Positions 24,175-33,142 of a DNA stretch of 64,000 bases are shown piece by piece. Positions within the stretch are counted from its first letter, which is position 1. The number at the start of each line of letters is the position of its first letter. The stretch covers positions 186,001 to 250,000 of the forward strand of contig NZ_PUEJ01000009.1 of NCBI RefSeq assembly GCF_002982075.1, read 5' to 3'. Source of the stretch: Labrys okinawensis (lineage in GTDB: Bacteria > Pseudomonadota > Alphaproteobacteria > Rhizobiales > Labraceae). The notes below the pieces were generated by a model. The model searched no databases. It had not been told where the DNA came from and worked only from the letters and a program-made list of their open reading frames with translations. The position numbers were made by a program, and so were the translations under genes.

Positions 24175-24696
24175 GGTCTCTCTCTCGCGCCCGTTACAGG
24201 CTAGCAGCGCCGCTACTCATTCGTTGCAACAGGTACCATAATACGAAATCCGGGGGGCGTCAGCAATTAATATATTACCAAGCGAACGCCCAAATCTCCA
24301 GCTTGGAGATCATAGCCCTCGCTCTGCTTCCTTTCAAGGGTAACGTATTAAATTAGGGCGCGTTGAGCGTTTCGAACAACACGGACATCAACAGAATTCT
24401 GACCCTGTCGCAAAGTCTAATGCCGCTTCCAGCAAGGTATCCCACTTTCCTGTCTGCTTTGCAGCTTGGATAGCAAGGTTTTTAGTAAAAAAAGCGCTTT
24501 GGATGCTCTATAATGTTGTTGCCTCCGGGAAGAGCGTTAGGGCAGTGGGAGTTAACAGGATATTTACCCTGTTGCGCGAAACCTGCTGTTGCGGGCACTG
24601 CGTACCGCCCTCTCCATGCGTTTCCAGCCCGGTTTTCCGGGGAAAAAAACTGGGAGAGGCGTGAGAATCAGGCCGTTCGCCGGCATGGGAAGCCAA
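24175..24696. other. 522-base intergenic region between MerR and the PodJ-like gene
   Basis: No convincing coding sequence. It is less GC-rich than its surroundings. It contains a perfect 7-3-7 inverted repeat, ATCTCCA-GCT-TGGAGAT, at 24294-24310, a TATAAT hexamer at 24509-24514 without a good -35 partner, and a CtrA-like half-match at 24552-24566. In-frame TTG and ATG codons from 24589 could extend the PodJ-like protein but lack good ribosome binding sites. Promoters for both divergent genes, and possibly a small RNA, would fit here. Confidence 0.5.
24552..24566. promoter_or_regulatory. possible CtrA-type site before the PodJ-like gene
   Basis: TTAA-N7-TTTA (TTAACAGGATATTTA) matches the CtrA consensus TTAA-N7-TTAA at all but one position, about 130 bases before the chosen start. 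Such near-matches can occur by chance in AT-rich stretches. Confidence 0.35.
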
Positions 24697-27000
24697 ATGA
24701 GCCAAGTAGCGTCATGGAGTGTCGAGGGCGTCGATTCCCAGACGCGCGAGGCTGCCACCATCCTGGCGCGCCGCTCGGGCATGACGCTTGCGCAATGGCT
24801 CAAAACCACTGTTGCCGAGCAGAAATTGCATGAACCACCGCTTTTTGAGGCGCAGAGCGACCTGCCGGAATCGCCTTTGGCTGCGATCGCACGGCGGCTG
24901 GCCAAGACTGAGGGGAGGTATTCAGGTAGTGATTCCGAAAAGCCGATGCTGGGGAGCCGGACGGTAGAAGTCAGCGCGGCGGTGCTCGCCCGCCACATCC
25001 GCGCGAGCGAAGCCAGAATGGCGGGGCTGATCGAGCAGCTTATCCACAGGCAGGAGCAGAGCGAAGCCCAGTTGGCCGCCCTGGTCGATGCCCTCGTGGA
25101 TGGTTTCGCGGGCCGGCCCGCCTCTGCGGCGCCGGCCGGCGCAGACGACGCTCTCGATGCCTTGACGCGGGATCTCGAGCAGCGCATTGCCGGCATGGCG
25201 GACAGGATCGGCTCGTCCGTAGCCGCGCCATCGGCCTCGCCTGCGCCCCGCGATGATCTGAGTGAGCAGATTGCGGCGCTGACGCGGGAGGTCGCAGAAC
25301 TCAGGCGCAGTCATCCTCCGGCTGCATCCAGCCAGGAGGATCTCGCCGGCTTGCGCGCGGAGGTGGCGGATCTCAGTCGGCACGTTGCCAACATCCGTTC
25401 CCCGGAACAATTTGCGCGTCTCGACAAGAAGCTCGATCTGTTGGCGCGCCAGGCCCAGGATCCGGCCGTGCTAGCCGCGCTTCAGCGTGAGACGGCCGAC
25501 ATCCGTGCCCGCCTCGGCGATCTCGTCCGCCACCCCGAGAGCGCCCACGATCTTCACGAGAAGATCGATGCTCTGCGTCAGGTCGTGGACGATATGCAAT
25601 CCTCGACCGATGCGTCGCTGACGGGGCTCATGGCCAGGCTCGAAGGTCTGAATGGGCGTGTCGTCGACGAGGCGGCCTTCTCCGCCTTGGAACGGCAGAT
25701 CGCAGCCATGGCCGGCAGCATCGAGGGGCTCGCCGGTGGCGGGCCCGGTCCCGCGCAGATGCGGGAGGCATTCGGCGAGACATTGGCTGGATCGGCGCTG
25801 GCCGCCTTGCCGGAGGAGTTGCAGCGGATCTATCGCGAACTGCGCCAGTATCAGCAGGACGATGTCCGAGACACCCGGGCGGCTCTCGACGCCTTGCAAT
25901 CGCTGCTGCACCAGCTCGGCACTCGTCTGAGCGCCGTCGAGGACCTGATCAGGAGCCGCGGGGGAGCGGTCGTGGCCGGGCCGCCGGATCTGTCGGAGGT
26001 CCCGCCCTTGTTCGGCCGCGAACGCCCCGACGACGTCACCTGGTCGGATGACTTGCCGCGGTCCCTTGCGGGTGACGGGCTCCGCAGCTCATTCGCCGAC
26101 ACGCCGCACAATTCCAGCCGCCCCAGCCAGGTTTCCGCACTCGGGGCAGGCGGTTCGCCGCCACCGGGCGGAACACGCAGCGCCTTCATAGCCGCAGCGC
26201 GGCGGGCGGCGCGAGCTGCAAACGAGGCCGAGGGGGCCATCACGCGCGAGGAGAACGATCCCGTGACCGGCGGTGAACCTTTCTACAAACGGCACAAGCG
26301 CCCGATCCTGCTGGGCCTGGCGGCCGTGACCATGATGCTGGGCGCGCTGCAGGGCGGCAAGGCCGGCGCGGCACCCAGCAGCCGGCCCGTGACGCGCCTG
26401 AGCACGTCGGCTGCTCCCCAGATGCGTCCGGCAATCGCCATTCCCAAACCCGAGCAGGCCGGTCAGGCTCTGGCCTGGTTCGAAGAAGCGCGCCGGCTCG
26501 ATCGGCCCGATGCTCCCACCCAGGATCTCGCCAAGGCGGCCGGGCTTTATCGCCAGGCTGCCCAGATGGGCTATACGCCGGCCTTGTTCCTGCTGGGGCG
26601 GGCCTATGACAAGGGCAGGGGCGTTGGCCAGGACGCCGTGCTCGCGGGGCTGTGGTATCAGCGCGCGGCCGAGCACGGCTCCGTGAATGCGATGTACAAT
26701 CTGGCCGTGCTCTATGCCAATGGTTCCGTGATGGGCGCTCCCGATTACGAACAGGCGGCCCGCTGGTTCCACCAGGCCGCCGAAAAGGGCCATGTCGCCA
26801 GCCAGTACAACTATGCCCTGCTGGCCGCACGGGGCCTCGGCACGCCGCGGGACCTCGCCGTTTCCTACCGCTTCCTCGCGCTGGCCGCTGCAGCGGGGGA
26901 TGCCGATGCCCTGATGAAGCTGGCGGAGATCGAGCCGCGCCTGACCCCGTCGCAGCGTGCAGCGCTCGATAGCGGCAAAGCTGCGCATCATCCCTGCTGA
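24697..27000 (+). CDS. PodJ-like polar localisation protein with coiled coils, one membrane helix and Sel1 repeats
   Basis: 767 residues from ATG 24697 (GGGAAG 7 bases upstream; the ATG at 24685 is possible). The N-terminus (SWSVEGVDSQTREAATILAR, then RSGMTLAQWL) is the conserved start of alphaproteobacterial PodJ-type proteins. Long coiled-coil stretches (about 200-450) follow. A single membrane helix (about 535-555, RPILLGLAAVTMMLGALQGG) is followed by a periplasmic part with about four Sel1-like repeats, for example GYTPALFLLGRAYDKGRGVG and NAMYNLAVLYANG. This layout fits Caulobacter PodJ, which marks a cell pole and recruits pilus, holdfast and signalling factors. No peptidoglycan-binding domain is seen after the repeats. 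Confidence 0.8.
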   Translation: MSQVASWSVEGVDSQTREAATILARRSGMTLAQWLKTTVAEQKLHEPPLFEAQSDLPESPLAAIARRLAKTEGRYSGSDSEKPMLGSRTVEVSAAVLARHIRASEARMAGLIEQLIHRQEQSEAQLAALVDALVDGFAGRPASAAPAGADDALDALTRDLEQRIAGMADRIGSSVAAPSASPAPRDDLSEQIAALTREVAELRRSHPPAASSQEDLAGLRAEVADLSRHVANIRSPEQFARLDKKLDLLARQAQDPAVLAALQRETADIRARLGDLVRHPESAHDLHEKIDALRQVVDDMQSSTDASLTGLMARLEGLNGRVVDEAAFSALERQIAAMAGSIEGLAGGGPGPAQMREAFGETLAGSALAALPEELQRIYRELRQYQQDDVRDTRAALDALQSLLHQLGTRLSAVEDLIRSRGGAVVAGPPDLSEVPPLFGRERPDDVTWSDDLPRSLAGDGLRSSFADTPHNSSRPSQVSALGAGGSPPPGGTRSAFIAAARRAARAANEAEGAITREENDPVTGGEPFYKRHKRPILLGLAAVTMMLGALQGGKAGAAPSSRPVTRLSTSAAPQMRPAIAIPKPEQAGQALAWFEEARRLDRPDAPTQDLAKAAGLYRQAAQMGYTPALFLLGRAYDKGRGVGQDAVLAGLWYQRAAEHGSVNAMYNLAVLYANGSVMGAPDYEQAARWFHQAAEKGHVASQYNYALLAARGLGTPRDLAVSYRFLALAAAAGDADALMKLAEIEPRLTPSQRAALDSGKAAHHPC

Positions 27001-27071
27001 GGGTGGCGTTATTGCAGCACAATGGGATGCAGCGAGCCTTCTCCCGCAAGGGGGAAGGACATGGCACCCTC

Positions 27072-27761
27072 TCACCCGCCCAGGCAGCGCGCCTTCGGAA
27101 AGGCGAAGACGCGTTCATCGCCCATCAGATGGGCCGTGAAACCGTCGGGAAAGAGCGGCGCGAAGGCGGCGTCGCGCACATTCAGCCCGCCGGCATAGGC
27201 GCCGAAGGCCGGCAGGATGGCGCGCCGGCCATCACCGGCGAAGCAGCGCCGCCTCAGCGAGCGCCCGCGCGTCGCCACCCGCGCAACCGGATGCAGGTGG
27301 CCGGCGATCTCGCCCGGCTCGGCTCTCGCCGACGGCTCGTGGCGGAACAGCACCGGCCCGATCGCCAGCTCCGGCGTTGCGGTGCCGCCGAGGCCCGCCG
27401 GGGGATCGGGATCGTGATTGCCGGCGATCCAGAATATGTCGCGCCCGTGGATGCAGCGCTGCAGTGCTTCCCGATCGCGCGGGGCGAGGCGGGCATCGGC
27501 GCGGCGGTCATGGAAGCTGTCACCGAGAAAGATCAGCCGCCTGGCGCCGAAGCGGGACAGGAGCCGTATCAGGCGCTTCAAGGTCTCGGCCGTATCGTAG
27601 GGCGGCAGCAGCACGCGGCGCTCGGCGAAGGAGGATCCCTTTTCAAGATGCAGGTCCGATACGACGACCAGGCTTTCCTCCGGCCAGACCAGCGCGCCGT
27701 CGGCGGTGGCGAGGAATTCGACGCCGGCGACGGCCAGCACGGCTTCGTCCCGCCGGATCAT
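27072..27761 (-). CDS. pdeM: ligase-associated DNA damage response endonuclease PdeM (metallophosphoesterase)
   Basis: 229 residues from ATG 27761, one base after the helicase stop (TGAGATG); an earlier in-frame codon at 27803 would overlap the helicase by 41 bases. Calcineurin-like phosphoesterase motifs are in order: VVSDLHLEKG, FLGDSFHD, IAGNHDPDP and the C-terminal GHLHP. The family (PdeM, TIGR04123-type) belongs to a four-gene bacterial repair cassette with an Lhr-like helicase, an ATP-dependent ligase and an MBL exonuclease. Here it is paired directly with the helicase, while the other two genes lie 4 kb away on the other strand. Confidence 0.93.
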   Translation of the reverse strand: MIRRDEAVLAVAGVEFLATADGALVWPEESLVVVSDLHLEKGSSFAERRVLLPPYDTAETLKRLIRLLSRFGARRLIFLGDSFHDRRADARLAPRDREALQRCIHGRDIFWIAGNHDPDPPAGLGGTATPELAIGPVLFRHEPSARAEPGEIAGHLHPVARVATRGRSLRRRCFAGDGRRAILPAFGAYAGGLNVRDAAFAPLFPDGFTAHLMGDERVFAFPKARCLGG

Positions 27762-27762
27762 C

Positions 27763-30411
27763 TCAGGCGCTTTCTCTATCGTCGGCTCGATCCTGCCGTC
27801 CAACCATGGCCTCCGCGATCAAATCATCCGCTGCCTCGGCGAGGACGCTGTCCGTCGCCTCGCCATAGACCGGCTCCCGGCCGATCTCCAGCATGATCGG
27901 CACCGCCAGGGGCGAAATGCGATCCAGCTTCTTATGGATGATTCGACCCCTGATGCGCGAGAGCATGGTGGAAAGACGCTGGAGGTCGAGCAGACCGGTG
28001 CGCGCATCCTCCCAGGCGGCGCGCATCAGGATGTGATGGGGTTCGTGCTGGCGCAGCACATCATAGACAAGGTCGGTCGACACCGAGATCTGGCGCCCGG
28101 TCTTCTCCTTGCCGGGAGCGCGGCGCTCGATCAGGCCGGAGATGATGGCGCAGGTCCGGAACATGCGCTTCATCAGCGCGGATTCCGCCAGCCATTCCTC
28201 GAGATCGTCGCCGAGCATATCCTGGTCGAAGAGCTGGTCCATGGCGGCCCTGTGCATGTCCGAGACGCCCCACACGGCGAGCGCATAGTCGTTGGCGACG
28301 AAGCCCATGGGCTTCAGCTTCGCCCGTTCCAGCCGGCGGGTCAGCAGCATGCCGAGCGTCTGGTGGGCGAGGCGGCCCTCGAAGGGATAGCAGACGAGGT
28401 AATGGCGGTTGCCGCGCGGAAAGGTCTCGACCAGAAGGTCGCCGGCCGGCGGCATCCGGGAGATATCGCGCTGCAGGCGCAGCCAGTCGGCGACCTGATC
28501 GGGCAGGCCGCCCCAGCTGTCGGGGTCGGCCAATATCGAGCGAACGCGGCTGGCGAGATGGGTGGAGAGCGGAAACTTGCCGCCGGCGAAGGAGGGGATC
28601 TTCGGGTCCCGGCCGGGCGGAGCGCGGGTGACCAGCACATCCTCCTCCTGGATGCCCTCGAAGCGCAGGATCTCCCCGGCGAACAGGAAGGTGTCGCCGA
28701 CCGACAGCCCCTCGGCGAAATATTCCTCGACCTCGCCGAGCACCCGGCCGAAGCCGCGCCGGGCCGTCGTCTCGCCTGGCTTGCGCTTGGGCGGGCCTGA
28801 GGCTTTCGGATCCATGAACCAGGGCAAATAAGGCGTCGGCCTGTCAGCGGCCATGCGCGTCGGCTCACGCGGGCCGCGATTGGAGAGGCGTACCTTGAGC
28901 AGGGCTTCCTCGACGATGGTGCCGACATTCAGCCGGTAGGCCTGCGCCACCATGGGATTGGCGACCCGCCAGAGGCCATCCTTGCCTTGGCGGATCTTGG
29001 CGAAGCGGTCATAGGTCTTCAGGGCGTAGCCGCCGGTGGCCACGAAAGCGAGCACGTCGTCGAAGGTCGCGCGATCGAGCCCGGCATAGGCTTCGGCGGA
29101 TGCGATTTCCTGAAACAACGCATCGGCGTCGAAGGGCGACCCGCAGGCGACGCCGAGCACGTGCTGGGCCAGCACGTCGAGGGCGCCTGTACGGGCGATC
29201 GGCGTGTCCTGCTCGCCCGCCTTGGCCGCATCGACGGCGGCCTTGCATTCCAGCACCTCGAAGCGGTTGGTCGGCACCAGGATAGCCTGCGAGGGCTCGT
29301 CCAGGCGGTGATTGGCGCGTCCGATGCGCTGCAGCAGGCGGGAAGCGCCCTTGGGCGCGCCGACATTGATGACGAGATCGACGTCGCCCCAGTCGATGCC
29401 GAGGTCGAGGGTTGAGGTACAGACCACCGCCTTGAGCCGCCCGGCGGCCATGGCCTCCTCGACCTTGCGGCGCTGGCCGACTTCCAGCGAGCCGTGATGG
29501 AGTGCGATGGCGAGGCTCTCCTCGTTCACCCGCCACAGTTCCTGGAACACGAACTCGGCCTGCATGCGGGTGTTGACGAAGACGAGCGTGGTCTTGTGGG
29601 CCTTGATCAGGGCGTAGAGCTCGGCCATGGCGTGGCGGGCGGTGTGGCCGGCCCAGGGCAGACGCTCGGCGGTTTCGAGAATATCGAGCACGGGCGCGGC
29701 ACCGCCCTCGGCGACCACCAGGTCCGCCATATCAGGGCGCCCGGGATGCTGGGGCACGATCCAGCGCCGGAGTTCATCCGGGTCGCGCACCGTGGCCGAG
29801 AGGCCGACGACTTCGAGGTCCGGCACGAAATGTCTCAGGCGCGCCAGGCCGAGGGCAAGCAGGTCGCCGCGTTTGGAGGTGACGATGGAATGGAGTTCGT
29901 CGAGCACCACGCGTTTGAGGCTGCCGAACAGGTCGGCGGCTTCCCGGCTTGCCAGCAGCAAAGCCAGCTGCTCGGGCGTGGTGAGCAGGATGTCGGGCGG
30001 GTCGCGCTTCTGGCGCTGGCGTTTGGCCTGGGGCGTGTCGCCGGTGCGGGTCTCGATCCGGATGGGCAGTCCCATCTCACCGGCCGGGCGCTCCAGATTG
30101 CGGGCGACGTCGACGGCGAGGGCCTTCAGCGGTGAGATGTAGAGGGTATGGAGCGCGGAGGGGGCGTTGGCGCGGCGAGGAGCGAGATCGATCAAACTCG
30201 GCAGGAAACCAGCCAGAGTCTTGCCGGCGCCGGTGGGGGCGATCAACAGGGCCGAACGTCCGCTGCGCGCCTTCTCGACGAGCTGGAGCTGATGCGGCCG
30301 CGGCGTCCAGCCGCGGGCCGCAAACCAGTTCGCGAAGATCGCCGGAAGAGTTGGGAGGGGAGCATTGGAGGCCGGATTTCCTGTCTCCTGCATCCCGGTC
30401 TGTTCATTCAT
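27763..30411 (-). CDS. ligase-associated DNA damage response Lhr-like DEXH helicase
   Basis: 882-residue SF2 helicase. Walker A is IAPTGAGKTLAGF (Lys64), then ISPLKALAVDV (Ia), LLTTPEQLALLL, VVLDELHSI (DELH box II), GLSATV (III), TLVFVNTRMQAEFVF (IV), VCTSTLDLGIDWGDVD (V) and LQRIGRANHR (VI). The C-terminal half is the Lhr-core winged-helix and beta-barrel region. It translocates 3'-5' on single-stranded DNA in characterised relatives. Its partner genes are pdeM just downstream and the exonuclease and ligase at 34.4-37.0 kb. Confidence 0.95.
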   Translation of the reverse strand: MNEQTGMQETGNPASNAPLPTLPAIFANWFAARGWTPRPHQLQLVEKARSGRSALLIAPTGAGKTLAGFLPSLIDLAPRRANAPSALHTLYISPLKALAVDVARNLERPAGEMGLPIRIETRTGDTPQAKRQRQKRDPPDILLTTPEQLALLLASREAADLFGSLKRVVLDELHSIVTSKRGDLLALGLARLRHFVPDLEVVGLSATVRDPDELRRWIVPQHPGRPDMADLVVAEGGAAPVLDILETAERLPWAGHTARHAMAELYALIKAHKTTLVFVNTRMQAEFVFQELWRVNEESLAIALHHGSLEVGQRRKVEEAMAAGRLKAVVCTSTLDLGIDWGDVDLVINVGAPKGASRLLQRIGRANHRLDEPSQAILVPTNRFEVLECKAAVDAAKAGEQDTPIARTGALDVLAQHVLGVACGSPFDADALFQEIASAEAYAGLDRATFDDVLAFVATGGYALKTYDRFAKIRQGKDGLWRVANPMVAQAYRLNVGTIVEEALLKVRLSNRGPREPTRMAADRPTPYLPWFMDPKASGPPKRKPGETTARRGFGRVLGEVEEYFAEGLSVGDTFLFAGEILRFEGIQEEDVLVTRAPPGRDPKIPSFAGGKFPLSTHLASRVRSILADPDSWGGLPDQVADWLRLQRDISRMPPAGDLLVETFPRGNRHYLVCYPFEGRLAHQTLGMLLTRRLERAKLKPMGFVANDYALAVWGVSDMHRAAMDQLFDQDMLGDDLEEWLAESALMKRMFRTCAIISGLIERRAPGKEKTGRQISVSTDLVYDVLRQHEPHHILMRAAWEDARTGLLDLQRLSTMLSRIRGRIIHKKLDRISPLAVPIMLEIGREPVYGEATDSVLAEAADDLIAEAMVGRQDRADDRESA

Positions 30412-30560
30412 GCCACTATCGCCGATTCCTGCGGAGATATTGGCGTGCCGGGGTCAGATGTCCACTGCCGGCTTGAATGAAGCAAGGTGCGTTTGGGTGA
30501 AAACGCAGTTTTACTCACGCTCCTTGGCCCGAGGCGCCTTGCCGCGATCTGGCGAGGGCA

Positions 30561-30914
30561 TCAGTCGCAGTCGTAGTGGCCGATGATGCGGTAGGCCGAG
30601 GTGTAGGTGCCCCAGCGGGCGCTGACGCTGCTGCGCGTCGGGGCATTGCCGTCGAGGCAACCGGCGCGGCGGGCCCGGATGTCCATGTCACGCAGGATTG
30701 GCGCCGTTACCGGTTGCGGCCGATTCCAGTAGTAGAAATTCGACACCATCAAGTTGCCGGCCAGGATGCCGCTGGTGATACGGGTGGTGTTCTTGATGAC
30801 CCGGCCGCGCGAGGTCTGATCGGTTGTCCTCGTCAGGGTCTGCAGGCCATCGCTGGTGGCGCAGCTTGCGCAGGCAAGACCCGCCAAGGCGACCACGGAA
30901 ATTCTCGAAAACAT
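30561..30914 (-). CDS. small exported hypothetical protein, possible lipoprotein
   Basis: 117 residues with an N-terminal signal (MFSRISVVALAGLACASC); the two Cys at residues 15 and 18 sit where a lipobox would be, but neither matches the consensus exactly. The mature part has no motif I recognise; YYWNRPQPVTAPILRDMDIRA and two later Cys (AGC, YDCD) that could pair are the notable points. It lies between the Lhr-like helicase gene and an IS630 element, whose left end is only 15 bases from the start codon, so the insertion may have replaced its promoter. Confidence 0.6.
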   Translation of the reverse strand: MFSRISVVALAGLACASCATSDGLQTLTRTTDQTSRGRVIKNTTRITSGILAGNLMVSNFYYWNRPQPVTAPILRDMDIRARRAGCLDGNAPTRSSVSARWGTYTSAYRIIGHYDCD

Positions 30915-30941
30915 AATACCCCCTTCTAGAGCATTATGAAA

Positions 30942-31448
30942 TTAGGTTCGATCATATCCTGCGTTAGCGAAGAAATTCGCGCATTCGCAGGGTTTGGTCT
31001 GCTGCAAGATGTGCTGGATGGCGTGCGTGAGCTCATCGAGAGAACGAGCGGCGGCTTGGCGCAGCCAGTGTTTGAGTTTGGCGAAGAACTGCTCGATTGG
31101 GTTCAAATCGGGGGAGTATTTGGGCAGAAATAGCAGCTTTGCTCCTGCCTCTCGGATGGCTTGGCGTACCTGCTTTCCCTTGTGGGAGCCAAGATTGTCC
31201 ATGACGACGATGTCGCCCGGCTTCAAGGTTGGAACCAGTTGGGTTTCCACATAGGTGCGGAAACTCTCGCCGTTGATCGGACCATCCAGGACCCAGGGTG
31301 CTTCCACCCGATCATGGCGCAGAGCGGCAATGAAGGTCTGGGTCTTCCAATGGCCATGGGGAACGACGGCCTCGAGCCGCTCGCCGCATTTGCTCCAGCC
31401 GCGGAGCGGGGCCATGTTGGTCTTGGTCCAAGTTTCGTCGATGAACAC
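30942..31448 (-). CDS. IS630 transposase, C-terminal (DDE) part
   Basis: 168 residues as read from its own ATG, but most likely translated as the second half of a frameshifted fusion. The DDE catalytic residues are intact: Asp in MFIDETWTKTNM, Asp in DIVVMDNLGSHKGK, and Glu in PDLNPIEQFFAKLKHWLR. This is the DDE_3 domain of the IS630 family. The reading frame is open upstream of the ATG to the A-run at 31544-31549, which supports a frameshift product. Confidence 0.9.
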   Translation of the reverse strand: MFIDETWTKTNMAPLRGWSKCGERLEAVVPHGHWKTQTFIAALRHDRVEAPWVLDGPINGESFRTYVETQLVPTLKPGDIVVMDNLGSHKGKQVRQAIREAGAKLLFLPKYSPDLNPIEQFFAKLKHWLRQAAARSLDELTHAIQHILQQTKPCECANFFANAGYDRT

Positions 31449-31465
31449 AAGCCGCTCGGGGGTGA

Positions 31466-31891
31466 TCAGGGGACGGTATTTGATCCATTGCTGCCGGCGC
31501 CGGGCGACGTCGGGCCGGCTGCGCTCGCTGGCGACCAGCGTCCTTTTTTAAAACTCAGCTTCTGCTCGTGCAGGAAATTCCACACACTGTGATGGTCGAC
31601 CTTGAGCCCGCGCTCGGCCAATTCCTTGATCAACTTGGCGATCGTGAAGGCACTTCCGTCTCGGCAGCGCCCAACCAGCCAGTCATGATGCTCACCGCTG
31701 ATCGCGCGCGGCTTATGGCCCCCCATCTTCCCCGGCGCCACACTGCCGTTTGCCTTGTCCCGCTGCAGCCAAAGCACCGCCGTCGAAACCGCTATGCCAA
31801 AACGCAGCGCCGCCTGGTTGCGCGAAAACCCTTCTTCCTTGACCGCTCGAACAACCCGCTCACGAAGGTCCATCGAATAAGGAACTGCCAT
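31466..31891 (-). CDS. IS630 transposase, N-terminal DNA-binding part
   Basis: 141 residues; the first about 117 are the helix-turn-helix domain (MAVPYSMDLRERVVRAVKEE, then FSRNQAALRFGIAVSTAVLW; second HTH about 80-110) that binds the terminal repeats. After LSFKKGRWSP the frame leaves the transposase sequence and reads out-of-frame residues to a stop. A run of six A on the coding strand (31549-31544) is the likely -1 slip site that joins it to the DDE part. Confidence 0.9.
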   Translation of the reverse strand: MAVPYSMDLRERVVRAVKEEGFSRNQAALRFGIAVSTAVLWLQRDKANGSVAPGKMGGHKPRAISGEHHDWLVGRCRDGSAFTIAKLIKELAERGLKVDHHSVWNFLHEQKLSFKKGRWSPASAAGPTSPGAGSNGSNTVP

Positions 31892-32106
31892 TCGCTGCGG
31901 CCTCCTCCGCCGCAGCTATCTTGAATCACTTCTCAATCGATTTGGGAATCCAACGATTCAACCAAAAATCACCCTGCTCTAGCGCGTGACTCTCCTCTGG
32001 CCGGCAAGCGGCCAAGTCCCCCGAGCCCTCCTTACGCTGGGGAAGTCATTTCGCCAAGTCGCTTGGCGTACCGGGAGCGGCGCCGCTGTCTTTCCCTCAG
32101 GCGCGG

Positions 32107-33018
32107 CTATCGCCCAAGCACGGCCACAAGGCCCGGCACCGGCGCGCCTCGGTCGGTGCGGGCCCAGGCATCGTCGAGATGGCGCAGCTGCAGGCCGGCC
32201 GCGACCGCCCAGCCCTCGATGCCCTGGCGTGAATGGGCGTACCGCAAATCGTGATTGAGAATGAAGGCGGCAGGTCCGTCCTGGCTCTGGACCGTGAAGG
32301 CGAAACGCCCGCCGGGCGCCAGCACGCGCGCGGCCTGCCGGAAGACGGCGTCGAGATCACCGAAATAGATGAAGACGTCGGCTGCCAGGATCAGGTCGAC
32401 GCTGCCGGCGTCCTGCCGCAGGAGAAAATCGCCGATCTCTGCTTGCTCCAGATGCCGGTAGATCTGCTTGGCCCGCGCTTTGGCCAGCATGGCGGCGGAC
32501 AGGTCGACTCCGACGATGTCCCGGCAGATGGAGCGGAAGGTCTCGGCCACCAGGCCTGTGCCGCAGCCCAGATCGAGGACGCGTTCGAACGGTCCGTCCC
32601 GTCCAGACCTCTCCAGAGCCATGCGCAACAGCGCAGGCCCGCGATAGGAAAGATTATCCACCAGGGAGCGCTCGAAGCGTGGGGCATATTCGTCGAACAG
32701 GGCGGTGATGTGGGCCGGCGTCATGGCACCATCCGCCGGTATCTCGCCAAGCCGGGCCAGGCGCGCGCCGGCGCCGGCTTCATCGTCCGGATCGAGATGA
32801 AGCGCCTTGCGATAGGTGTCGATGGCTTCGCCCCGGCGTCCGAGCGTTTCGTTGAGATCGCCGAGAGCCAGCCAGCCGGCGGCCCAATCCGGCGCTTCAT
32901 CGAGGGCCTGCATCACCAATTCGGCAGCGGAGAGGGGATCACCCCCCGCCTTGTAGTCCATGGCATAGGCGAAACGCCGATCGGCAATGGCGTTGCCGGA
33001 GGAACGGGCTTTGAGCAT
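32107..33018 (-). CDS. TPR-containing SAM-dependent methyltransferase
   Basis: 303 residues. An N-terminal TPR pair (about 20-95: ELVMQALDEAPDWAAGWLAL, then EAIDTYRKALHLDPDDEAGA) is fused to a class I methyltransferase. The SAM motif is VLDLGCGTGLVAETF (about 147-161), followed by IVGVDLSAAML and VDLILAADVFIYFGDL, then RVLAPGGRFAFTVQ. This TPR-methyltransferase architecture is common in Rhizobiales, but no substrate is established; it may act on a protein or small molecule bound by the TPR. It lies alone downstream of the IS630 element. Confidence 0.85.
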   Translation of the reverse strand: MLKARSSGNAIADRRFAYAMDYKAGGDPLSAAELVMQALDEAPDWAAGWLALGDLNETLGRRGEAIDTYRKALHLDPDDEAGAGARLARLGEIPADGAMTPAHITALFDEYAPRFERSLVDNLSYRGPALLRMALERSGRDGPFERVLDLGCGTGLVAETFRSICRDIVGVDLSAAMLAKARAKQIYRHLEQAEIGDFLLRQDAGSVDLILAADVFIYFGDLDAVFRQAARVLAPGGRFAFTVQSQDGPAAFILNHDLRYAHSRQGIEGWAVAAGLQLRHLDDAWARTDRGAPVPGLVAVLGR

Positions 33019-33142
33019 GGTATGGCTGCAGGAAAAAGCCGGGCGGACAGAACGGCCTGTCGGGCCCTATACAGATCGTGATGCCCACAGCCCTCATCAA
33101 GGTTGCGAGCACCACGACGTCCCAGGACGCGCCAGAAGGCGC

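Larger units (their letters stand above)
30929..31979 (-). mobile_element. IS630-family insertion sequence, complete
   Basis: A 1051-base element bounded on both sides by TA (30927-30928 and 31980-31981), as expected for the TA target duplication of IS630/Tc1-type elements. The ends are imperfect inverted repeats beginning GAGCA, with shared TGA, TT and GGTT blocks: GAGCATTATGAAATTAGG on the left and, on the complement of the right, GAGCAGGGTGATTTTTGG. It carries two overlapping-frame transposase reading frames joined by a -1 frameshift. It lies between the lhr/pdeM and exonuclease/ligase gene pairs. Confidence 0.88.
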
